Positions 42,109 to 50,420 of a stretch of DNA of 64,000 nt are shown here, piece after piece. Source of the DNA: JACQZU01 sp041908165. GTDB lineage: Bacteria; Acidobacteriota; Holophagae; Holophagales; Holophagaceae. Made by a program: the position numbers and the translations under genes. The notes beneath the pieces are model-generated. The model saw only the letters and a list, made by a program, of their open reading frames with translations, was not told the DNA's origin and did not search any database. The stretch's first letter is position 1, and each line of letters opens with the position of its first letter. The stretch lies in contig JAYRFV010000136.1 of assembly GCA_041908165.1 (NCBI GenBank), positions 1 through 64,000 of the forward strand. The letters are read 5' to 3'.

Positions 42109-42815
42109 CGCGCGGGGAATTCGTCGCGGGCGCGCGCCAGCCGGTCGGGGGAATCGATGGCGCAGCGGTACCCGGCAAGGGGGAAGCCGTACAGGCGCCC
42201 TTCCGACACCAGCCCGGGGAACACGTCCTTTGGGAAGTCCTGCGGCGGCCTGGGGGCAATCCGGTCCAGCACCCGCGGATCCAGGAGGTAGACCCCGGAG
42301 TTCACCCAGGGCGAATCGACCCCGGCACGCTCGGCCTCGGTGGGGCGCTCGAGCAGGCGGGTCACCCTGAAGTCCGGCTCGACCACCACCACGCTGTTGG
42401 ACCCCGGTCGCTGGTGCAGCAGCAGGGTTCCCAGTCCCCCGCGGGCGAGGTGGGCGCGGCACAGGGCGGTGAGGTCCTGGTCGGTGAGCACGTCGCCGTA
42501 GTGCAGCAGGAACGGCTCGGGGCCCCGCAGCAGGGCCGCGGCATTGAGGGCGCTGCCGGCGGTGCCGAGCAGGGCCGGCTCCTCGATGTAGGTGATGCTC
42601 AGCCCCAGGAACGCGCCATCGCCGAAGTGCTCGCGGATGCGGTCCGGGTGGTGGTGCAGGTTGAGCACCACCTCGAGGAACCCGTGCCGGGCCAGGTTGC
42701 GGAGGATGTGCTCGAGGATCGGCCGCCCCTGCACCTGCAGCATCGGCTTCGGCAGGCTCCGGGTCAGCTCGCCCATCCGGCTCCCCGCCCCCGCCGCCAG
42801 CACCATCGCCTTCAT
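42096..42815 (-). CDS. Sugar-1-phosphate nucleotidyltransferase (HddC/ManC-like)
   Basis: 239 residues with LAAGAGSRMGELTRSLPKPML as the NTP loop (Gly-rich, Arg, Lys-Pro) and LHYGDVLTD for the metal Asp; the end FPLAGYRCAIDSPD is the usual sugar-contact region. Coupled by ATGA to a GmhB-like phosphatase directly upstream, so heptose-1-phosphate is a good candidate substrate. It would be a second guanylyl- or adenylyltransferase beside 13334-14053. GGAGG precedes the ATG. Confidence 0.82.
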   Translation of the reverse strand: MKAMVLAAGAGSRMGELTRSLPKPMLQVQGRPILEHILRNLARHGFLEVVLNLHHHPDRIREHFGDGAFLGLSITYIEEPALLGTAGSALNAAALLRGPEPFLLHYGDVLTDQDLTALCRAHLARGGLGTLLLHQRPGSNSVVVVEPDFRVTRLLERPTEAERAGVDSPWVNSGVYLLDPRVLDRIAPRPPQDFPKDVFPGLVSEGRLYGFPLAGYRCAIDSPDRLARARDEFPARYGS

Positions 42816-43399
42816 CGCCCCTCCAGGATCCAGGCCGCGGCCTCGGCCAGGGTGGCGCAGGTGAAGGCCACCGGCACCGCCGGATCGATCGGCTCGCTGC
42901 TCTCGATGGGCCGGTCCAGGTGGCGGCCGCTCTGCACCCAGAGGGCCGTGCACCCCGCCCGGTGGCCCGCCTGCAGGTCGCTGGGGCGGTCGCCCACCAT
43001 GAAGCTGGAGGGCAGGTCCAGGCCCAGCTCGGCGGCGGCCCGCAGCAGCAGGCCGGGGCGCGGCTTGCGGCAGGCACAGTCCACCCGGAACTCGGGGAGC
43101 GTGGCCGCGGGGTGGTGCGGGCAGCTGTAGAAGCCGTCCAGCGGCGGCCCCCCCTGGGCGCGGAGGAGCCGCTCCAGGGCCGCGTGCAGGGCCTCCAGGT
43201 CCGCCTCGCCGAGCAGCCCCCGGGCCACCACCGCCTGGTTGCTCACCACCACCAGGGCGTACCCGGCCTGCTGCAGCTGCCGCAGGGCCCCGGGCACCCC
43301 CGGCAGGATCCGGAAGCCGCCGGGCTCCACCACCGGCCCCAGGTCCTCGACCAGGACGCCGTCCCGATCCAGGAACACGCACCTGCGTTTCGGGATCAT
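42812..43399 (-). CDS. gmhB: D,D-heptose 1,7-bisphosphate phosphatase, GmhB-like
   Basis: 195-residue HAD phosphatase: FLDRDGV (motif I), VVSNQAVVARG (motif II), the zinc loop CPHHP with later DCACRKPRPG, and MVGDRPSDLQAG (motif IV). The zinc loop is specific to the GmhB group, which removes the C-7 phosphate. It overlaps the DUF6165 stop and the next start by 4 bases each. With HddA, HddC and GmhA-like it completes the known route to a GDP-heptose. Confidence 0.88.
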   Translation of the reverse strand: MIPKRRCVFLDRDGVLVEDLGPVVEPGGFRILPGVPGALRQLQQAGYALVVVSNQAVVARGLLGEADLEALHAALERLLRAQGGPPLDGFYSCPHHPAATLPEFRVDCACRKPRPGLLLRAAAELGLDLPSSFMVGDRPSDLQAGHRAGCTALWVQSGRHLDRPIESSEPIDPAVPVAFTCATLAEAAAWILEGR

Positions 43400-43800
43400 C
43401 CGCGGCCGGGCTCCTCGTAGGGACGGTAGGACTTCTCCTCGACCAGGGCGGAACCGAGCAGCCGGTTGACCTCCCCCTTGATCCGCGCCCGCCGGTCGTT
43501 GGTGCGGTACACGGAACGGGCCAGCTCGATGAACCGGGGCCCGAAGTCCTGGTCCCGCTCGCATTCGCGCAGGGCGTCCTCGACCTCCCAGAGGGCGGTG
43601 TTCACGGCCTCCAGGTCCGCCTCGCAGCGGGCGAGGCCGGGTGCCGTCCCGGCCGCCCGGTCGCGGAGCGGCCGGAGCGCCTCGAGCTCGCGCCGGACGT
43701 TGGCCAGCTGGACCGGATCCTCCATGCGCCGGGACTTGATCACCAGGATCGTGAACTTGTCGAGCAGCTCGCCCCAGGAGACGGGCGCCATCACGGACAT
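43396..43800 (-). CDS. DUF6165-family helical protein
   Basis: 134 residues, mostly charged helix: an N-terminal SWGELLDKFTILVIKSRRM motif, then long heptad-like stretches and FIELARSVYRTNDRRARIKGEVN. It resembles a family of unknown function that recurs beside sugar-modification and TPR genes. ATG at 43800, or at 43791 three codons in. It is the first gene of a three-gene unit with GmhB and a nucleotidyltransferase. Confidence 0.6.
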   Translation of the reverse strand: MSVMAPVSWGELLDKFTILVIKSRRMEDPVQLANVRRELEALRPLRDRAAGTAPGLARCEADLEAVNTALWEVEDALRECERDQDFGPRFIELARSVYRTNDRRARIKGEVNRLLGSALVEEKSYRPYEEPGRG

Positions 43801-43912
43801 CGGGAACCCCCCGGCACAGGATTGCGGCCTTCGCCCCTGATCCTAATCCAGGCCGGGCCGCCCCGCGGAACAATCCCGGGCGCCGCCGCCTGTGGTTGGA
43901 TGGAGGCAGACC

Positions 43913-45379
43913 GTGAGGACGTCCGTGCCCGATCCCGCCCCCCGCAGCCTTGAACAGGCCCGAGCCCTGGATGCGGCGGGCCGGCGCGAGGCCGCCGTGG
44001 ACGCCTACCGGGAGCACCTCGGCTCCAGCCCGGAGGATGTCGAGGCCTGGGTCGAGCTGGGCGGCCTGCTCCTGGTCCTGGGCCGGGCGGACGAGGCGGC
44101 CGACGCCTGCGCAGAGGCCCTGGACCGGGATCCTCGGCACTACGGCGCGCAGGTCCACGCCGCCCGTGCGCACATGGAGCGGGGCGACCTCGCCTTTGCC
44201 GAGGAGGCCTTCCAGGCCGCCATCGCCCTGGATCCGGAGCGCCTCTCCGGGCGCCTGATGCAGGCCGACTGCCTGCTCCGGATGCAGGACCTGGACCGGG
44301 CCCAGGAGGCGCTCGAGGCCATCCTCGCCCGGTCGCCGGACCATCCGGCCGCCGGCGAGCGGATGGGCATCCTCCGGGTCCTCCGCCGGGACTGGCCAGG
44401 CCTTCGCAGGGACCTGGAGCGGCAGCTCACGCGCTACACCGGTGCCGAGGCCGAGTACGTCGCCAGCCACATCGATCTGCTGCTGGGCGACATGGCCTCC
44501 GGCTGGAGGCGTTTCGAGGCCCGCCTGGACATCCCGGGGCGCCATCCGGACCGCCCCGCGCACGCCCGGCCGCGCTGGCGCGGCGAGCCCTTCCCCGGCA
44601 GGACCCTGCTGCTCACCTGGGAGCAGGGCCTGGGCGACACCCTGATGTTCCTCCGGTTCGCCGGCGCGGCCCGCGCCCGCGGGGGCCGGGTGGTGGTGGA
44701 GGTGCAGCCGGCCCTGGCCGAGCTGGCAAGGACCTGCCCCGGAATCGACGCGATCGTCCCCTCCGGCGCCCCGCTCCCGCCCTACGACCTGCACGCCTCG
44801 CTCCTGTCCCTGCCCTTCCTCCTGGGCCTCGGCGCGGAGGACCTGGCCGGCGACGTCCCGTACCTGCGCCCGCCGTCCTGGGTGCCGGACCGGGCGGCGA
44901 TCACCGACCTGCTGCAGGCCTCCGAAGGTAGGGTCCGCATCGGCCTCTGCTGGGCAGGGAACCCCGGCCATCCGCGGGATGCCCAGCGCTCCCTGCCCCC
45001 GGCGGCGCTTGCCCCGCTGGCGGCGCTGCCGCACGTGGCCTGGCACAGCTTCCAGTTCGGGTCGGGCGAGGCTCCACCGCTTCCCGGCCTGATCCTGCCG
45101 GGTCCCCTGCTGGAGGGTTTCTCCAACACCGCCCTGGCCCTGTGCGGGATGGACCTGGTGATCACCGTGGATACCGTGGTGGTTCACCTGGCCGGATCCC
45201 TGGGCCTCCCCACCTTCCTGCTCGCGTCCTTCCTCCCGGACTGGCGCTGGATGCTGGAACGCAGCGACAGCCCCTGGTATCCGACGGTCCGGATCTACCG
45301 CCAGCGGGCCCCGGGCGACTGGGGCTCCGCCGTCTCGGACCTGCTCCGGGACCTCGCGGAGGAGGCTACACCACGGTGA
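43913..45379 (+). CDS. TPR protein with GT9/heptosyltransferase-like C-terminal domain
   Basis: 488 residues. TPR-like helices fill about residues 10-180. From about 210 the sequence follows glycosyltransferase family 9 (WEQGLGDTLMFLRF, IGLCWAGNPGHPRD, VITVDTVVVHLAGSLG, the last being the sugar-nucleotide pocket). This TPR-GT9 architecture is found near flagellin and LPS loci. I chose the GTG at 43913 because GGAGG lies 6 bases upstream. Its end overlaps that of fliB by 14 bases. Confidence 0.8.
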   Translation: MRTSVPDPAPRSLEQARALDAAGRREAAVDAYREHLGSSPEDVEAWVELGGLLLVLGRADEAADACAEALDRDPRHYGAQVHAARAHMERGDLAFAEEAFQAAIALDPERLSGRLMQADCLLRMQDLDRAQEALEAILARSPDHPAAGERMGILRVLRRDWPGLRRDLERQLTRYTGAEAEYVASHIDLLLGDMASGWRRFEARLDIPGRHPDRPAHARPRWRGEPFPGRTLLLTWEQGLGDTLMFLRFAGAARARGGRVVVEVQPALAELARTCPGIDAIVPSGAPLPPYDLHASLLSLPFLLGLGAEDLAGDVPYLRPPSWVPDRAAITDLLQASEGRVRIGLCWAGNPGHPRDAQRSLPPAALAPLAALPHVAWHSFQFGSGEAPPLPGLILPGPLLEGFSNTALALCGMDLVITVDTVVVHLAGSLGLPTFLLASFLPDWRWMLERSDSPWYPTVRIYRQRAPGDWGSAVSDLLRDLAEEATPR

Positions 45380-46592
45380 GCAGGGTCCGCAGGCTGGTCC
45401 AGTCGCCGTCGATGACCTCGGGCCGGATCAGGTCGACGATCTTCCGGCCGTGCTGCATCCTGCGGCAGAACACCTGGACGGTCTCGGCCAGTTCGGCCGG
45501 GGCGAGCGGAGCCTCCCGGGCCGCGGCCCGGCCGTAGAGCATCACCCGCAGGATGGTGAACCTGAGCAGGAACTGGATGTAGTGCTGGAAGGGATCGCCC
45601 TTGGCCCAGGGCAGGACCTCCCGCAGCGCCTCGTTGAGCAGGTAGTGGTCCAGCAGGAACGGCGCCGACGCCAGGGCGGCGGACAGCCGCGCAGCCCCCT
45701 CGGCGCACCGTCGGTGGAACCCGGGTTCGCGACCGCCCTCGGCGTCGATGCCCAGCCCTGCCGCGACCTCGTCCACCACCCGGCGCTGCAGCGGGGGAAG
45801 CTCCGACATCCGCATCCCGAGGATGAACACCCAGGCGAATTCGGCCCGGGCGGCCAGGCGTTCAGGATCGGGCCGCAGGGGGATGCGCGCTCCCCCCTCG
45901 GCCACCATGGCCTCCAGGAGCCCGAGCAGCGCGGGGAGGCGGTCCGCCTGGCCGCCGCGCACCCGTTCGGCCAGGCGCTCGCAGAAGAGGCCCAGCACCG
46001 CCAGCCGGCGGGACGGATCCAGCTCGCGGGCGCCCAGCAGCCGGTAGACCTCCGCCTGCACCTCGACCATGGCCTCCAGGGACAGCCCCTCGCGCGGCTC
46101 GAGGCGGCCGACCCCCGCGGCCCGCACGGCAGCCTCGCAGCTGCCGAGCTCGAAGGCGTCCTCGGAGAGCAGGGCCAGCCGGGCCGACTCCGGGCAGGAC
46201 AGCTGCAGGGTCAGCTGGAGGTGGTCGCCCACGTCCACCACCCGGCGCGGGTAGTCCGAGCAGGTGTCGCTCAGCCAGTCCTCGCCGTGCCTCTCCTGGA
46301 TCCGGCAGAGGCCGCCCGGTCCCAGAAACGGGCAGTAGTGGCACGGTCCCTCCAGCTTCTGGATGAAGCCGCAGGCCTGCGGCGGCGCCGGATCCGGGTT
46401 GCGGACGACGTGGCCCCGGAACAGCGGCGCCAGGTCCGGGTCGACGCTGGACTCGTACTGCAGGAGGGTGGCCCGGTCCAGGTCGATCCGCCAGCCGGAG
46501 CAGCAGGTGTCCGGGCAGTCGCCGCCGGTGCAGGCGAACCGGGCCGCGTAGGCCGGCATGAGCATGGGACCACGGAGGACCTGCTTGTGCAT
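45366..46592 (-). CDS. fliB: Flagellin lysine-N-methylase FliB
   Basis: 408 residues. The N-terminal Cys cluster CTGGDCPDTCCSGW, followed by CHYCPFLG and CRIQ and then DTCSDYPR, is the FliB signature; the family methylates lysine side chains of flagellin in Salmonella. The remainder is helical. It is the last gene of the filament cluster. The ATG at 46592 begins MHKQVL; the one at 46559 is an alternative but would leave few residues before the Cys cluster. A 13-base gap separates it from a Ser/Thr-Arg end of the FliT-like gene. Confidence 0.87.
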   Translation of the reverse strand: MHKQVLRGPMLMPAYAARFACTGGDCPDTCCSGWRIDLDRATLLQYESSVDPDLAPLFRGHVVRNPDPAPPQACGFIQKLEGPCHYCPFLGPGGLCRIQERHGEDWLSDTCSDYPRRVVDVGDHLQLTLQLSCPESARLALLSEDAFELGSCEAAVRAAGVGRLEPREGLSLEAMVEVQAEVYRLLGARELDPSRRLAVLGLFCERLAERVRGGQADRLPALLGLLEAMVAEGGARIPLRPDPERLAARAEFAWVFILGMRMSELPPLQRRVVDEVAAGLGIDAEGGREPGFHRRCAEGAARLSAALASAPFLLDHYLLNEALREVLPWAKGDPFQHYIQFLLRFTILRVMLYGRAAAREAPLAPAELAETVQVFCRRMQHGRKIVDLIRPEVIDGDWTSLRTLLTVV

Positions 46593-46609
46593 GCCCGGCC
46601 CCGGAGCCC

Positions 46610-46909
46610 TCAGCGGGTGCTGGCTCCGTACCCGGCGAGGGCGCGGTTGCCGCGCTCCTGCATGCCGAGCTCCGCCTTGATCTCGTCCCGCAGGCGGGAG
46701 AAGTGGGTCACGCGCGCCTCGAGCTGCCGCCCGAGGCGGTGCGCCCGGGCGACCAGGTCCGGCCATCCAGGACCCTTCTCCGCCGCGCCCAGGGCCTCCT
46801 GGTAGTCCCGGTTCCAGGCCTCCAGCACCTGCGGATCGGGTTCCCAGGCGGCTTCATCGACCCAGGCCTCCATCCGGTCGAGGGCGGCGCGGACCGTGCG
46901 GTCGCTCAT
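46610..46909 (-). CDS. Small helical flagellar protein, FliT-like
   Basis: 99 residues, entirely helical (VRAALDRMEAWVDEA, LGRQLEARVTHFSRLRDEI). It lies directly after fliS, overlapping its stop by 4 bases, which is where the FliD chaperone FliT is usually encoded; FliT proteins are short, helical and poorly conserved. The call rests on position, size and predicted structure rather than on a motif. Confidence 0.6.
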   Translation of the reverse strand: MSDRTVRAALDRMEAWVDEAAWEPDPQVLEAWNRDYQEALGAAEKGPGWPDLVARAHRLGRQLEARVTHFSRLRDEIKAELGMQERGNRALAGYGASTR

Positions 46910-47331
46910 ACGACCCGGTCCCCCACCCGCTGGTCGGCGCCGTGCAGTTCGCGCGCCTGCTTCTCGTGCAGCTGCTCCCACGCCTGGCGGATCTCGCCCA
47001 TGTGCTGGGACACGGCGGCCAGCCGGGAGCCGTCCTTGGTGGTGCTGGCGTCGAACACCTCCCAGGTCCACCAGTCGTAGATCCGGGACAGGTTGTGCAC
47101 CAGCTCGCCGCCCTCCTCGTGGTTCAGCCGGAGGGTGGCCTCGTTGATCACCTCGGTCACGCGGCCGAGGCAGCGGCCCGCCTCGAAGTGGTCCTTCTGG
47201 TCCATCGCCTTGATGGCCTTGCCGAGGAAGCGCTGGCCGCACTCCATCAGCAGCGCCGCCTGCTGCACCGGGCTGGCCGCCATGATGCGCTGGACGAGGT
47301 ACTTGTCGATGGGCTGGGAGGTCTGGTTCAT
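46906..47331 (-). CDS. fliS: Flagellar export chaperone FliS (copy 2)
   Basis: 141 residues with MAASPVQQAALLMECGQRFLGKAIKAM, a central ATLRLNHEEGG and IYDWWTWEVFD. It parallels the copy at 2231-2632 and sits in the standard order fliD-fliS-fliT. It has a C-terminal Gln/Arg/Val tail (HGADQRVGDRVV) not present in copy 1. Probably paired with flagellin copy 2. Confidence 0.9.
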   Translation of the reverse strand: MNQTSQPIDKYLVQRIMAASPVQQAALLMECGQRFLGKAIKAMDQKDHFEAGRCLGRVTEVINEATLRLNHEEGGELVHNLSRIYDWWTWEVFDASTTKDGSRLAAVSQHMGEIRQAWEQLHEKQARELHGADQRVGDRVV

Positions 47332-47384
47332 GGGAGTGCGCCTGCCTTCCTGATCGGCGGTTGGTTGGGAAACGTGAGCGTCCT

Positions 47385-49106
47385 TCAGCTGGTGCTGGTC
47401 AGGTTGCCCGCGGAGGCCCGCATCTGCGCGACCGTGACCTCCATCTTCGAGAACTGCAGCTGAAGCGCCTTCTTGCGGCGGTCGAGCGCGGACTGGGCGG
47501 ACTCGATCTGGGTGGCGAGGATCTTGTTGTTGTCCTCGATGGTGGTGAGGGCGTTGGCCAGGGAGCCGCTGCCCGAGGCCATGAGGCTGGCAATCAAGTC
47601 CCGTGCCGTCTGTCCGGCGCCCCGGCTGATCGTGAGGGTTCCGGTCCCGGTGGCGGTCACCGCCACGGTGAGCCCTTCCAGGGGGGTGCCGATGTCGCCG
47701 ATCAGGGTGCCATTGCTGCCCGTGAGCTGGATGCTGAAGGGGGAGCCGTTCGAGGTCCCCGAGAAGGTGCCGCTCACGGCGCCGCCGGCGGTGTAGCTGT
47801 CGATGCTGAAGGTCACCGCCCCGGTGGCGGTCTTGGAGCCGGCGCCCTGGAAGGTCAGGATGCCGTTGTTCGACTCGCCGGAGATCGTGAACAGGCGCTT
47901 GGCCGCCGCCGGGTCCTTGTCCAGGGCGGCCTGGAAGACCGCGGTGTCCAGGCTGAGGGTGCCGTCGGACAGCGTCTTCACGCCCAGGCTCGCCGGGGTC
48001 TGGTAGGTCGCGGTGCCAGGCAGGCCGGAGGAGGCGCCGGTCAAGGCGGCGCGGATCTGCGAAATGATGGTCCTGGAGGTCGCGTCGTTGGTCAGGGCGC
48101 CCTGGATGACCGAGCCGTCGGTGTCCTTGGTGGAGGCCGAGGCATCCTTGTAGATCTTCAGCAGGGAGTTGAACTTGGTGATGACGTCCTGCATGCCGTT
48201 GGTGGCGGTGGTCTTGTCCTGGGCGACCGTGAGGGTGGTGGTCCCGGTCTGGTTGCCCTGCTTCAGGGTGAAGGTGACGCCGTCGGCGGCGTCGGTGACC
48301 ACGTTCGATTTCCGGGTGAGCTGGATCCCGTTGATGGTGAACACCGCGTCCTTGGCGGTTTCCGCCGCTCCGGACTGCAGCCCGCCGCTGAGCCCGGTCG
48401 GGGCCGAGATGGTGCCCGTCAGGACGCCGCCGGTGATTCCGAGGGCCGGGTCCACGGTGGTGGCCGAGGCGTCGGCGTTGTCGATGGCCGCCAGGGTGAC
48501 CACGCCGCCGGTGGTTCCGGTGCCGGTCTCCTTGGCGGTGATGACCAGCTGGTACGGGGTGGCGCCGGTTCCGGTGTTGACGACCGCGGCCGTCACCCCC
48601 GCGCCGGAGGCGTTGATCGCGTCCCGAAGGCCGTTCAGGCTGTTGTTGGTCAGCTCGAAGGCCTTGATGACCCCGTCGGTCCCCCGGACCGCGAAGCTGG
48701 CCCTGGAGCTGCTGAAAATGGCGGCGGCCGGATCAGCCACCGCCAGGTTCGTGGGCACGCCACCCGAGAGGGTGGGTGAGATCCGCCCCTTCGTCGCGAC
48801 CGTGGTCACGGTTAGGTCATAGTTGCCCGTCGCAGCCCCGTTGGCGCTGGCGGTGACGTAGGTCCCCGTCGTGTCGGTGCTGGTGACGGTGCGGGCGTTG
48901 AACTTGTCCTGCAGGGCCGCCAGGCTGACCGAAAGGGTCGTCATGGCGGTCTTCATCGACGTCAGTGCAGAGGTCCGCGTCTTGTTGCGGGTCTGCCGGG
49001 CCTGGAATGCTGCGAGGCCCTTTCCTTCCTGGGCAAGAATGGCATTGACCAGGGCATCGGTCTGGAGGCCCGTGGCGAGGCCCTGAAAGCTGATCGCAGA
49101 AGCCAT
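47385..49106 (-). CDS. fliD: Flagellar filament cap protein FliD (HAP2)
   Basis: 573 residues. The N-terminus ISFQGLATGLQTDALVNAILA is the FliD D0 signature and the C-terminus has the matching coiled helix (NNKILATQIESAQSALDRRK). The middle is Thr/Ser/Gly-rich beta-strand sequence. FliD forms the pentameric or hexameric cap on which flagellin folds. GGAGG lies 7 bases before the ATG, and flaG ends 25 bases upstream. Confidence 0.95.
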   Translation of the reverse strand: MASAISFQGLATGLQTDALVNAILAQEGKGLAAFQARQTRNKTRTSALTSMKTAMTTLSVSLAALQDKFNARTVTSTDTTGTYVTASANGAATGNYDLTVTTVATKGRISPTLSGGVPTNLAVADPAAAIFSSSRASFAVRGTDGVIKAFELTNNSLNGLRDAINASGAGVTAAVVNTGTGATPYQLVITAKETGTGTTGGVVTLAAIDNADASATTVDPALGITGGVLTGTISAPTGLSGGLQSGAAETAKDAVFTINGIQLTRKSNVVTDAADGVTFTLKQGNQTGTTTLTVAQDKTTATNGMQDVITKFNSLLKIYKDASASTKDTDGSVIQGALTNDATSRTIISQIRAALTGASSGLPGTATYQTPASLGVKTLSDGTLSLDTAVFQAALDKDPAAAKRLFTISGESNNGILTFQGAGSKTATGAVTFSIDSYTAGGAVSGTFSGTSNGSPFSIQLTGSNGTLIGDIGTPLEGLTVAVTATGTGTLTISRGAGQTARDLIASLMASGSGSLANALTTIEDNNKILATQIESAQSALDRRKKALQLQFSKMEVTVAQMRASAGNLTSTS

Positions 49107-49131
49107 GTCGCCACCTCCGGTTGCCTGAGCC

Positions 49132-49530
49132 CTAGCCTTCCTTGTCCAGCAGAACGCCCGAAGCGCCGGTCTGCTCTGCGAAATCTCGCAATTTGCGCGC
49201 CATTGCCAGCATTTCCTCGGAGGGCACCTGCAGCAGCACCTCTCCGGTGTTCTCGCTGACGACCTGGAACAGCGTCCGGCCCGAATCCCGGTCCACCTTG
49301 AACTTCAGTTCCGTGCCCGTGCCCAGGAGCCGGTTGTTCATGAGCTCCATGGCCGAATCGGCAGAGATGGCCGGGTCGGCGGGGGTCGGGTCGTTCGGAT
49401 TTTGGGGTGGGGACGCGGGTGTTCTGGCTGTGCGCGCTTTTTCGGGAGCGGGTCTTGGCGTGTTGGCCACCAAGAGCGCCGAAGGAAGGCCCGTCGCCAA
49501 GTTACCCAGCGGGTTTACTTGATCGGCCAT
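49132..49530 (-). CDS. flaG: FlaG family protein
   Basis: 132 residues: a Pro/Ala-rich N-terminus and the conserved C-terminal core LKFKVDRDSGRTLFQVV then NTGEVLLQVPSEEML, the FlaG pattern. FlaG affects filament length in Campylobacter and Aeromonas. The ATG at 49530 has AGGAG at 7 bases. It sits between flagellin copy 2 and fliD, the usual order. Confidence 0.9.
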   Translation of the reverse strand: MADQVNPLGNLATGLPSALLVANTPRPAPEKARTARTPASPPQNPNDPTPADPAISADSAMELMNNRLLGTGTELKFKVDRDSGRTLFQVVSENTGEVLLQVPSEEMLAMARKLRDFAEQTGASGVLLDKEG

Positions 49531-49562
49531 GTCAGTGCTCCTCTCCAAACTTCAACGTTGGA

Positions 49563-49584
49563 GGGGGCGGAAGGCTCCGCCCCC
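49563..49584 (-). terminator. Hairpin after flagellin copy 2
   Basis: GGGGGCGGA (49563-49571) pairs with TCCGCCCCC (49576-49584) around a 4-base loop. It lies 21 bases past the flagellin stop and 32 bases before flaG. No U-run follows, so it may partially terminate, keeping flagellin mRNA in excess over flaG-fliD. A C8 run overlaps its arm. Confidence 0.55.
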
Positions 49585-49605
49585 CCCAGAAGCCTAGGAA
49601 GGTGA

Positions 49606-50238
49606 CTACCGGAAGAGGCCGAGAACGACCTGGGCGGACTGGTTGGCGTTGCCCAGGGCGCTGGTGCCCGCCTGCATCAGGATCTGGAACTTGGTGAGGT
49701 TCACCATTTCCGCGCCGATGTCGGCACCCATGATGTTGTCGGCCTGGGCGAAGTTGCCCTCGGCCTTGATGCCCTCGATGCTGGCCAGGCTGAGGGCCGT
49801 GGCCATGCTGGCGGCGAGGGCGGAGCGGGTGGCGTTGATGGTGGAGAGGGCCGCAGAGGCGCTGCCGGTGGCAGTGGAGCCGCCGAGCACCGCGGCGCTG
49901 GAAGCCAGGGCCAGGACGGCGGTGTATTCCGCCGAGGTGGCGTTGCCGCTGCCTTCGAGTTCGGCGAGGCGAAGGGCCTGGTTGGTGGCCTCTTCCAGGT
50001 AGCCGTCCGAAGCCTGCGCAGCGAAGAAGTTGTTCTGGTAGCCCTTCACCGCCATGGAGGCGTTGCGGGCGATGCGCTCGAACGTGGTGCCGTTGATCAT
50101 GCCGGCGGCATCGTCGGACGCGCGGTTGATGCGCTTGCCGGTGGTGAGCCGCTCGATCGCCTGCTTCAGACCCAGCTGGGTGACGCCGATCTGCCGGCTG
50201 GCGGCCATTGCGGTGACGTTATTGAGAATGGTAGGCAT
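49606..50238 (-). CDS. Flagellin, minimal 210-residue form (copy 2)
   Basis: Same length as copy 1 at 17509-18141 and about 20 substitutions, with RLTTGKRINRASDDAAG at the N-terminus and ILMQAGTSALGNANQ at the C-terminus. The differences cluster near residue 60 (NASM versus FSKE) and in the Ser/Thr region (STATGSAS). It lacks D2/D3 domains. It heads the cluster with flaG, fliD, fliS, a FliT-like gene and fliB, which marks it as the likely main filament protein. GGAGG precedes the ATG by 5 bases. Confidence 0.93.
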   Translation of the reverse strand: MPTILNNVTAMAASRQIGVTQLGLKQAIERLTTGKRINRASDDAAGMINGTTFERIARNASMAVKGYQNNFFAAQASDGYLEEATNQALRLAELEGSGNATSAEYTAVLALASSAAVLGGSTATGSASAALSTINATRSALAASMATALSLASIEGIKAEGNFAQADNIMGADIGAEMVNLTKFQILMQAGTSALGNANQSAQVVLGLFR

Positions 50239-50259
50239 TGCATCCTCCGTGATGCGTTA

Positions 50260-50303
50260 GGTAGCATCCGTGCTACCGGGTTGTGTGGTCAGGGGGCCCC
50301 CTG
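50260..50303 (-). promoter_or_regulatory. Leader hairpin and palindrome upstream of flagellin copy 2
   Basis: GGTAGCA/TGCTACC form a 7-base stem with a TCCG loop (50260-50277), 21 bases before the flagellin ATG. Further up lies the 14-base palindrome CAGGGGGCCCCCTG (50290-50303). The stem could stabilise the flagellin mRNA or control its ribosome site; the palindrome could be an operator or the terminator of the gene ending at 50421. The gap 50239-50420 has an AT-rich stretch near 50338-50360 and no convincing sigma-54 or sigma-28 boxes. Confidence 0.35.
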
Positions 50304-50420
50304 TCATGGGACTTTTCGGGCCCTGGGCCGACGCACATTAATCTTTTTTCGTCATCTATTCCGCGGACCCATCCAAATCCTGCCCTTGCATGATTTGACA
50401 AGTGCGTTGCGGGTGACGGG

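Noticed and set aside
39178..43077. Long minus-strand frame opposite the last TPR-OGT
   Set aside because: It runs across the convergent gene boundary and reads only low-complexity Arg/Gly/Val sequence; codon use and homology favour the plus-strand OGT and the HddC/GmhB frames.
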